A DNA stretch of 10,810 nucleotides. It comes from SXXH01 sp041165735. Its GTDB lineage: Bacteria; Planctomycetota; UBA1135; GCA-002686595. The stretch is from assembly GCA_046341775.1 (NCBI GenBank), contig JBKDQQ010000165.1:1-10810 (forward strand), in the 5' to 3' direction. The notes below the pieces were generated by a model. It saw only the letters and a program-made list of their open reading frames with translations. It was not told the origin of the DNA and made no database searches. Shown here piece by piece: positions 5,470 to 10,810 of this stretch (the first letter of the stretch is position 1; each line of letters begins with the position of its first letter). The translations under genes were made by a program, and so were the position numbers.

Positions 5470-8295
5470 ATGAGCGCGTTCCTCCTCGCCAGCCTGCTCG
5501 TCGCGCCTGTCCTAGGCGATCGCTCCGCGCCCGGATGGGTCGAGGCCCTCGAGGCGGCCGGACGCGTCGTCTCCGCACGGCCCGAGTCCGAGCGCGTCGC
5601 GGAACGCGATGCCCGCTGGCGCGACTTCGCGCGGACTTGGCCGGTGGCGGCCGATTGGTTGCTGCAGGACCTCGGCGCGGACGCGGCCGGCCTGCTGGAG
5701 CCCGGGCGGCGGCTCGAGCTGGCTCGGCGCGTGGCGGCGGGCGCTGGCTTGTCGCGCCTGCACGACGATGCGCGCGCGGCGCTCCAAGGCTACGACGCGG
5801 CGGCCACCGCGCGTCGAGCGCGCCGCCTCGGGAAGGCCTTGGCGGAGTGGGGGCCGATCGCCTTCACCGAGAGCCACACGGTGCACATGAGCTTCATCGG
5901 CTACACCGAAGGACTCAGCGACGCGCGCGCCGAGCGCTTCTTCAAGCCCGGTGCGCGGCTCGCGCTGCTCGAGTTCGCTCCCGGCGCCGTGCATGGAACG
6001 AAGCGCGTGCTGCTCGACGATCCGCACGGGATGCTGCGCGACGTCGACCTGTCCTTCGATCGCGAGGAGCTGGTCTTCGCGTGGAAGCGGTCGGATCGGC
6101 TCGACGACTACCACATCCACGAGCTGCGCCTGGCCGACGGCTCGACGAGGCAACTGACCAGCGGGCTTGGCCGCGCGGACTACGAGCCCGCCTGCCTGCC
6201 CGATGGCGACATCGTCTTCACCTCGACGCGGCCCGAACAGAGCGTCCCCTGCTGGTGGACGGAGATCAGCAACCTCTACCGCATGGACGCCGACGGGCGG
6301 CACATGCGGCGCCTCGCGGTCGACCAGGTGCATGCGCTCCATCCCGCGCTGCTCTCGGACGGGCGCATCGCGTACACGCGCTGGGACTACAACGACCGCG
6401 GCCAGAACTTCCCGCACCCGGTGTTCTCGATGCGGCCGGATGGACAGGACCAGCGCGTGCACTACGGCGGCAACTCGTGGTTCCCGACCTCCTTGCTGCA
6501 CACGCGCGGCGTGCCCGGCTCGACCAAGTCCATGTCCATCGCGGCGGGGCACCACACGCTGCAACAGGGCAAGCTCGTGCTGCTCGACACCGCGAAGGGC
6601 CGCGACGAGGGTGTCGGCATGGAGTTCATCGCACCGCGCAGGCATGTGCCCTACGAACGCGTCGATGTCGCGATGCAGGACGGCGAGCTCTTCCGCCATC
6701 CGTTCCCCTTGTCGGAGACGCAGTTCTACGCGAGCTACCGCCCCGCGTTCGGCATGGAACGCTTCGGCTTGTACTGGATGGACGCCGACGGCGCGCGCGA
6801 GCTGCTGCACGCCGATCCGGAGCTGGACGTGGCGCGCATGGTTCCGCTGGGCAGGAAGCCCGTGGTGCCCACGATCGCCGACACGGTGGACCACTCCCGC
6901 GCGACCGGCACCTACTACGTGCACGACGTCTACCGCGGCAAGGGGCTCGAGGGCGTGCCGCGCGGCGCCGCGAAGTCGATCCGCGTGGTCGAGCTCGACT
7001 ATCGCGCCGCCGGCGTGGGGCAGACCTTCAACCACGGCGAAGGCGGTGGATCCTTGAACAGCGCGCCGGTGGCGGTCGCCAACGGGACCTGGGACGTGAA
7101 GCGCATCCTCGGCGACGCCGACATCCACGAGGACGGGTCCGCGTTGTTCGAGGTGCCCGCGATGGCCTCGATCTACCTGCAGGTGCTCGACGCCAAGGGG
7201 CGCGCGATCCAGACTACGCGCAGTTGGGACACGCTGCGCCCCGGCGAGCAGAAGGGCTGCGTGGGTTGCCACGAGAAGCAGGACGCCAACGCGCATCCCT
7301 TCGCCGACGACGGGACCATGGCTTGGAAGCACGGCGTGCAGCGCCTGCGACCCTTCCAGGGTCCGCCGCGCGGGTTCAGCTTCGCGCGCGAGGTGCAACC
7401 GATCCTCGACGCCAACTGCGTCGCGTGCCACGACGGTTCCGAACCGGGGACGATGGACCTGCGCGGCACGCCTGTCGACGACGGCAACATCAACAAGCGC
7501 CGCTGGACGCGCTCGTACCTCAACCTCGTCGAGGCGCGACGCGGCGACGATGGCAACTGGCACGCCGAGCCCGAGTCCGGGCTCGTCAGTTGGATCAGCA
7601 AGATGTCGCGGCCCACCGAATTGCCGCCGTACTTCGCCGGTTCCGCGCGCAGCCGCCTGCTCGCCATCCTCGACGCCGGCCACCACGGCGTGGCCTTGTC
7701 GCCCGAGGAGGACCAGCGGCTCGCGGCGTGGATGGACCTGCTGGTGCCGTTCTCGGGCGACTACTGGGAAGGCAACGCCTGGAACGAACACGAGAAGGCG
7801 TACTACCGCTACTACGAAGCCAAGCGCGAGCATGGCGCGCGCGAGGAGACGGCGCGCATCGCCGCGTACATGGCCGAGAAGGCCGGCGAGCCCGCGCCCG
7901 GCGCCGATCCCGCCGCGCCCAAGTGGACGACCGCGCGTTATCGCGAGGTGCTGGGCGAGGCGAGCCTCGTGCGCGATGGAGCGACCTGGCGGCTCCCCGC
8001 CGGCGCCGTGCGCGCGTGGACCGACCAGCTGTGGCTGGCGAACGCCGGCGGCGACCAGCCGCGCGACTGCGTCGTGCGCGTGCTCGCCGCCGATGGCCGC
8101 GAACTGGCGCGACTGCGCCTGCCCGCCGACGGCGCGGCGGTGCACGCGCACCTCGGCGGCGCGGTGCGCGGCGCCGAGCTGCGCTTCGATCTCGAGGGCG
8201 AGGGAGCCGCGGCGCGCCTCGTGCGTGCGCTGGGCGTCGAGCACGACGATGTGCCGCGCATCGACGGATACCACCCGCACCTCGGACGCGAGTAG
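5470..8295 (+). CDS. Exported beta-propeller dihaem c-type cytochrome, hydrazine synthase alpha-like family
   Basis: A 941-residue protein starting with a short hydrophobic signal sequence (MSAFLLASLLVAPVLG), so it probably acts in the periplasm. After an unassigned N-terminal region come TolB/PD40-like blades near 191, 241 and 292 (LSFDREELVFAWKR, PDGDIVFTSTRP, LSDGRIAYTRWDYN). A middle region near 350-490 (SMSIAAGHHTLQQGKLVLLD) resembles the middle domain named after the hydrazine synthase alpha subunit. Two haem c sites follow: CVGCH at 597-601 and CVACH at 650-654. The last 130 residues look like a beta-sandwich and are unassigned. Proteins of this architecture are frequent in planctomycetes that do not perform anammox, and nothing else here points to hydrazine chemistry; an electron-transfer or oxidative role is the most that can be said. 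An alternative start at ATG 5461 would add MAR, giving the signal peptide a positive charge. Confidence 0.87.
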   Translation: MSAFLLASLLVAPVLGDRSAPGWVEALEAAGRVVSARPESERVAERDARWRDFARTWPVAADWLLQDLGADAAGLLEPGRRLELARRVAAGAGLSRLHDDARAALQGYDAAATARRARRLGKALAEWGPIAFTESHTVHMSFIGYTEGLSDARAERFFKPGARLALLEFAPGAVHGTKRVLLDDPHGMLRDVDLSFDREELVFAWKRSDRLDDYHIHELRLADGSTRQLTSGLGRADYEPACLPDGDIVFTSTRPEQSVPCWWTEISNLYRMDADGRHMRRLAVDQVHALHPALLSDGRIAYTRWDYNDRGQNFPHPVFSMRPDGQDQRVHYGGNSWFPTSLLHTRGVPGSTKSMSIAAGHHTLQQGKLVLLDTAKGRDEGVGMEFIAPRRHVPYERVDVAMQDGELFRHPFPLSETQFYASYRPAFGMERFGLYWMDADGARELLHADPELDVARMVPLGRKPVVPTIADTVDHSRATGTYYVHDVYRGKGLEGVPRGAAKSIRVVELDYRAAGVGQTFNHGEGGGSLNSAPVAVANGTWDVKRILGDADIHEDGSALFEVPAMASIYLQVLDAKGRAIQTTRSWDTLRPGEQKGCVGCHEKQDANAHPFADDGTMAWKHGVQRLRPFQGPPRGFSFAREVQPILDANCVACHDGSEPGTMDLRGTPVDDGNINKRRWTRSYLNLVEARRGDDGNWHAEPESGLVSWISKMSRPTELPPYFAGSARSRLLAILDAGHHGVALSPEEDQRLAAWMDLLVPFSGDYWEGNAWNEHEKAYYRYYEAKREHGAREETARIAAYMAEKAGEPAPGADPAAPKWTTARYREVLGEASLVRDGATWRLPAGAVRAWTDQLWLANAGGDQPRDCVVRVLAADGRELARLRLPADGAAVHAHLGGAVRGAELRFDLEGEGAAARLVRALGVEHDDVPRIDGYHPHLGRE

Positions 8296-8309
8296 CGACC
8301 GCCGTCGCG

Positions 8310-9329
8310 TCAGGCGCGCGCGCCCGCCGCGGCGCGCGCCAAGCGATCGCGCAACGCGTCCCAGGCGACGCCCTGCGGCGGATCCTCGACCACGATGAGC
8401 TCCGGCGCGCGCGCGTCGAGCTCGCGCAGCGCCGCGTACAAGCGTCGCGCGCATGCGCGCGGGTCGAGCGGCATGGCGACGACATGCACGCCTTCGGGCA
8501 AGGCGCGCGCGGTGGACTCGAACACCAAGGCGGCCAGCGATCGCCCGGCGCCCGTTCCGGCGAGGCGCGCCTCCAGGGCGGCGCGGTCGCCATGCGGAGT
8601 CGCGACGAGCGGCGCGCGCGTCGCGTAGTGCTTCGACAACATGCCGGGCGCCGCGCGCGGCTCGTCGCCATGCGCCTCCCGCGGCGTCGACACGGCGACG
8701 CCCAGCACGCGCTCGAGCTCGTCGCGCGCGACCCCGCCCGGCCGCAGCAGCACGGGCCGCGCGCCGGACACGTCGACGACCGTGCTTTCGATGCCCACGC
8801 CGCAGGCTCCGCCATCGAGCACGAGCAAGTCCGCGTCGCCGAGCGAATCGACCACATGCCGCGCGGTCGTCGGCGAGACTTCGTTCGAGCGGTTGGCGCT
8901 GGGCGCCGCCACGGGTACTCGCGCCGCGCGCAGCAAGGCCAAGGCCACCGGGTGCGCCGGCACGCGCACGCCGACCTTGTCGAGGCCCGCCACAACCGAC
9001 GCCGGCACGCGCGCAGACTTCGGCAGCACGAGCGTCAACGGCCCCGGCCAGAAGTGGCGCGCCAGCAGTTCGGCGTGCGGCGTCCAGGCGGCCACGACTT
9101 CGCGCGCCGCGTGCTCGTCGGCCACGTGCACGATGACCGGGTTGTGCGCGGGCCGGCCCTTGGCGGCGTAGATGCGCGCCACGGCCGCCTCGTCGAGCGC
9201 GTGCGCCCCGAGTCCGTAGACAGTCTCGGTGGGGAAGGCCACGAGCAGCCCCGCGCGCAGGCGTTCCGCCGCGCGCCGGACCACCGGATCGTCGTCGCTC
9301 GGGTCGTGGGGGACGGTGACGAGCTCCAT
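8310..9329 (-). CDS. L-threonylcarbamoyladenylate synthase, Sua5 type
   Basis: This 339-residue enzyme makes threonylcarbamoyl-AMP from threonine, bicarbonate and ATP, the first step of t6A formation at position 37 of ANN-decoding tRNAs. The N-terminal YrdC-like domain shows PTETVYGLGAHA (33-44), the KGRP loop (57-60), FWPGPLTLVLP (93-103), VGVRVPAHP and SANRS (144-148), and GGACGVGIESTVVD leading to LLRPGG. The linker APGMLSKHYATRAPL (227-241) is the conserved Sua5 segment that closes over the active site. A C-terminal Sua5 domain of about 95 residues follows, so this is the long Sua5 form rather than the short TsaC form. ATG 9329 is chosen because the family starts there; a farther ATG at 9467 would run into the divergent gene. 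TATCCT lies 11 bases upstream. It converges with the dihaem gene with 14 bases between the stops. Confidence 0.95.
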   Translation of the reverse strand: MELVTVPHDPSDDDPVVRRAAERLRAGLLVAFPTETVYGLGAHALDEAAVARIYAAKGRPAHNPVIVHVADEHAAREVVAAWTPHAELLARHFWPGPLTLVLPKSARVPASVVAGLDKVGVRVPAHPVALALLRAARVPVAAPSANRSNEVSPTTARHVVDSLGDADLLVLDGGACGVGIESTVVDVSGARPVLLRPGGVARDELERVLGVAVSTPREAHGDEPRAAPGMLSKHYATRAPLVATPHGDRAALEARLAGTGAGRSLAALVFESTARALPEGVHVVAMPLDPRACARRLYAALRELDARAPELIVVEDPPQGVAWDALRDRLARAAAGARA

Positions 9330-9340
9330 GGCCGGCGAGG

Positions 9341-9346
9341 AGGATA
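9341..9346 (-). promoter_or_regulatory. TATCCT -10-like element before the Sua5 gene
   Basis: On the minus strand TATCCT (9346-9341) lies 11 bases before ATG 9329. It fits TAnnnT and contains no Shine-Dalgarno sequence, so it supports reading the shared motif as a -10 promoter element. Confidence 0.4.
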
Positions 9347-9403
9347 GCGCGAGGCCCTGGTCGCGCGAGTCGTTCGATGGCGCGTCGACCGTGGTCGTTC
9401 CGC

Positions 9404-9409
9404 TAGGAT
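9404..9409 (+). promoter_or_regulatory. TAGGAT element before the asparaginase-like gene
   Basis: TAGGAT lies 8 bases before ATG 9418, almost the same placement as before selO and the dihaem gene. The ATG within its TAGGATG extension is out of frame with the gene, so 9418 is the true start candidate. Confidence 0.45.
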
Positions 9410-9417
9410 GCGCGTCC

Positions 9418-9915
9418 ATGGTCACGGCACCCATCCGCGTGCTCGTCACGGGCGGCACCTTCGACAAGGCCTACCTCGAGCTCGAAGGGCGGCTGCACTT
9501 CCGCGCCACGCACGTGCCGGAGATGCTCGAACTCGGACGTTGCCGGCTGCCGATCGAGGTCGAGACGCTGATGCTCGTCGACAGCCTCGACATGCAGGAC
9601 GAGCATCGCGCGCGCGTCCTGGAAGCGGTGCTGCGCGCGCCCGAGGAGCGCATCGTCGTCACCCACGGCACCGACACGATGGAGTTGACCGCGCGCACCT
9701 TGGGCGAGGCGAACCCCGGGAAGACCATCGTCTTGACCGGCGCGATGGTGCCCTACACCTTCGGCAGCTCGGACGGCTTGTTCAACCTGGGCAGCGCGCT
9801 GGCCTTCGCCCAGAGCCTGCCGCATGGCGTGTATGTCGCGATGAACGGTCGTTGCCTGCCTTGGAAGGGCGTCCACAAGGACAAGGCGACCGGCGTGTTC
9901 GAGTCGCGCGGCTAG
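9418..9915 (+). CDS. Single-domain asparaginase-like protein
   Basis: This 165-residue protein matches only the N-terminal domain of type I/II L-asparaginases. Seen: VTGGTFDK with T14 in place of the usual nucleophile loop (Phe instead of Ile after GGT), DSLDM with S56 and D58, THGTDTM with T85 and D86, and VLTGAMVP. Near the end, VHKDKATGVFES contains K154, probably the counterpart of the catalytic lysine. Stand-alone proteins of about 160-170 residues with this composition form a known group annotated as asparaginase domain proteins, so it is probably complete rather than truncated. Canonical enzymes complete their active site with the C-terminal domain of a neighbouring subunit, so amidohydrolase activity here is uncertain. 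It starts at ATG 9418 after a TAGGAT element, divergent from the Sua5 gene across 88 bases. Confidence 0.88.
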   Translation: MVTAPIRVLVTGGTFDKAYLELEGRLHFRATHVPEMLELGRCRLPIEVETLMLVDSLDMQDEHRARVLEAVLRAPEERIVVTHGTDTMELTARTLGEANPGKTIVLTGAMVPYTFGSSDGLFNLGSALAFAQSLPHGVYVAMNGRCLPWKGVHKDKATGVFESRG

Positions 9916-9942
9916 GGCGTTCGCCGTGGCTGGCGCCGAAGA

Positions 9943-10500
9943 TCAGGCCGAGGGCAGCGTGCCCAGCCCCGACCCATCGCCGAGCGGCCGTGCCGGCCGT
10001 ACCAGGGACCCGAGGCCGTCCTCGTACAAGCGTCGCGCGATGGCGACCTCGTCGACGGGGGTGGGTAGCAGCCGCACGCAACCGCTGCGGCATTGGTGGT
10101 CGGATTCCGCGAACCGCAGGGCGAGGATCAAGTCCAGCACCCGTTGCCGCAGGCTGTGGTGGGCGGGCAGTTGGACGACCACCTCGAAGTTGCCGGCCTC
10201 GATCTGGGCCGGATCGGGTTCCAGGGCTTCGGACGGGCCGATGGCCCGCACCACCGTGGTCTGGGCAGGGGGGCCGTAACGCCGGCGCGCCCGCAGACCG
10301 GCCAAGCGTTGGCCGTCAGGGGCGCGCAAGCGCATTTCCACCACTTCGACGAGCGGGGAGGAGAGATCCTCGCGCTCGTGCAGGAACACGGACGGAGGCT
10401 GGTCCCCGAGGCTCGCCAACTGGCCGTGCCACCAGTTGCGTTCGAACAGCCGAGCCTGAAATGTGCTCGACAGCAAGTTGCGATCTACGGGAACGTCCAC
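9943..10500 (-). CDS. Uncharacterised 185-residue protein
   Basis: I do not recognise this gene with confidence. It reads from GTG 10500, the only start available after an in-frame TAG at 10509-10507, to TGA 9945-9943. It has no signal peptide or membrane segment. Residues 50-145 alternate short hydrophobic and polar stretches, as in a beta-sandwich (VEVVEMRLRAPDGQRL, NFEVVVQLP, VLDLILALRFAESD). They are followed by two cysteines, C137 and C141, in HQCRSGCVRLLP. The order of strands and a late paired Cys recalls the N-terminal domain of DsbD-like proteins, but the Cys spacing is shorter and the similarity is weak. Its third-codon positions look less G+C-rich than those of its neighbours. It converges with the asparaginase-like gene with 27 bases between the stops. 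Confidence 0.65.
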   Translation of the reverse strand: MDVPVDRNLLSSTFQARLFERNWWHGQLASLGDQPPSVFLHEREDLSSPLVEVVEMRLRAPDGQRLAGLRARRRYGPPAQTTVVRAIGPSEALEPDPAQIEAGNFEVVVQLPAHHSLRQRVLDLILALRFAESDHQCRSGCVRLLPTPVDEVAIARRLYEDGLGSLVRPARPLGDGSGLGTLPSA

Positions 10501-10599
10501 GAGGGGCTAGCAGCCGACGCTAGCGCCATTCCGAACGGGGAATCTGGCGCGGCGTTCCGTCGCCGCGAGTCGTGTGTGCCGCGGGGCAAGGGGCAGAAG

Positions 10600-10640
10600 A
10601 TAAATCCCATTTAATTCAACTTTGTGCCCATTTTAAGGGT
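10600..10640. promoter_or_regulatory. A+T-rich island with paired CCCATTT(T)AA repeats, probable promoter or operator region
   Basis: Two near-identical direct repeats sit two helical turns apart in the only A+T-rich stretch of the window, between divergent genes. On the minus strand TTAAAA and TTAAAT, 16 bases apart, could serve as a weak promoter for the 185-residue gene. No convincing plus-strand promoter hexamers were found. The site could be a regulator binding site, a promoter UP-like element, or both. Confidence 0.35.
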
Positions 10641-10786
10641 CAGTCGTCTGTGGTTGCGACGCGTAGCCCGGGGCCGGCGCAGGTCCTCGCCGCAAGCTGG
10701 GTCCAGACGGTCCGGTGCATGGAACTTGCATTTCAAGGCGGGCCGGCGCGCTCGGCCCCGCCATGGCTCGAGAGGGGGTCCGCTAC

Positions 10787-10796
10787 AAGGAAGGTG
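10787..10796 (+). promoter_or_regulatory. Strong Shine-Dalgarno before the gene at 10805
   Basis: AAGGAAGGTG lies 8 bases before ATG 10805 and is the only strong ribosome binding site seen in front of a gene here. The contrast with the TAnnnT-preceded genes suggests a transcript with a proper leader and high translation. Confidence 0.55.
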
Positions 10797-10804
10797 CAAC
10801 CGCC

Positions 10805-10810
10805 ATGGCG
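10805..10810 (+). CDS. First codons of a gene running off the right edge
   Basis: Only ATG GCG (Met-Ala) is visible. The call rests entirely on the well-placed AAGGAAGGTG ribosome binding site and on the long non-coding region before it. The product cannot be named. Confidence 0.4.

Larger units (their letters stand above)
10501..10804. other. Intergenic region with an A+T-rich island and a long leader for the next gene
   Basis: No gene is supported. Next to the 185-residue gene lie two GCTAGC palindromes (10506-10511 and 10519-10524). Positions 10600-10636 are strikingly A+T-rich for this genome and contain CCCATTTAA (10606-10614) and CCCATTTTAA (10627-10636), 21 bases apart. Positions 10641-10786 would be a leader for the gene starting at 10805. 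It includes a G+C-rich hairpin with arms near 10737-10745 and 10753-10762. A 62-codon minus-strand frame at 10611-10799 has Arg/Pro-rich composition typical of an artefact. Confidence 0.5.

Noticed and set aside
5470..8295. Evidence for anammox-type hydrazine synthesis
   Set aside because: Only one protein with an alpha-like middle region is present, with no beta/gamma subunits or hydrazine dehydrogenase genes nearby; relatives of this architecture are common in non-anammox planctomycetes.
8313..8340. GGCGCGCG/CGCGCGCC inverted repeat as a terminator between convergent genes
   Set aside because: It lies within the Sua5 coding end, has no U-tract on either side, and such repeats are expected by chance at this G+C.
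5512..8454. Very long open frame (about 980 codons) antisense to the dihaem protein, and similar ones antisense to hisG, selO and others
   Set aside because: Products are rich in Arg, Ala and Gly with no recognisable domain, and the opposite strand has clear domains and haem motifs; extreme G+C makes stop codons rare.
9418..9915. Truncated asparaginase pseudogene
   Set aside because: Length and motif content match a known stand-alone family, and the following gene converges from the other strand with no remnant of the C-terminal domain.
10714..10730. Sigma-54 promoter (TGGAAC...TTGCA)
   Set aside because: The GG and GC elements are not at the required spacing in any register.
10611..10799. 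A 62-codon minus-strand gene
   Set aside because: Arg/Pro-rich composition, no ribosome binding site, and it would overlap the leader and ribosome binding site of the gene at 10805.

Overview
The window is roughly 70 % G+C (judged by eye) and carries ordinary housekeeping genes beside one large secreted cytochrome. I infer Planctomycetota, or a close relative. The main reason is the 941-residue protein at 5470-8295, which joins a TolB/PD40-type propeller to a middle region resembling the hydrazine synthase alpha-subunit family and two C-terminal CxxCH haem sites, an architecture common in that phylum. The extreme G+C leaves long open frames antisense to almost every gene; these were discarded.

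Layout. Positions 1-2220 (minus strand) hold the start of a histidine operon: a promoter, a short His-rich leader peptide, a set of adjacent hairpins that looks like a transcription attenuator, hisG (long form), and, overlapping it by ATGA, a hisC aminotransferase fused to a HAD-family phosphatase domain that runs off the left edge. Positions 2414-3856 (minus) encode the protein AMPylase SelO. A small cupin (3898-4221, plus) is divergent from it across 41 bases. Next come a secreted DUF2891 protein (4245-5369, minus) and, divergent from it, the dihaem propeller protein (5470-8295, plus). Facing the latter is a Sua5-type threonylcarbamoyl-AMP synthase (8310-9329, minus). That gene is divergent from a single-domain asparaginase-like protein (9418-9915, plus). 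An unrecognised 185-residue protein (9943-10500, minus) follows. A 304-base non-coding stretch with an A+T-rich island then leads to a strong ribosome binding site and the first codons of another plus-strand gene at 10805.

How it works together. The best-supported regulatory story is at the his operon. Six histidine codons fall within eight consecutive codons of a 22-codon reading frame. That frame ends inside one arm of a 9-bp hairpin, which shares bases with the foot of a GC-rich terminator-like hairpin just ahead of hisG. This is the layout of ribosome-mediated attenuation. HisG catalyses the first, committed step of histidine synthesis. The fused HisC-HAD could carry out two late consecutive steps, transamination to histidinol phosphate and its dephosphorylation, but the phosphatase assignment is inference.

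A second theme is a TAnnnT hexamer (TAGGAT three times, plus TATGCT and TATCCT) lying 6-11 bases before five start codons. It suggests -10 elements of leaderless or nearly leaderless transcripts, although TAGGAT could also act as a weak Shine-Dalgarno.
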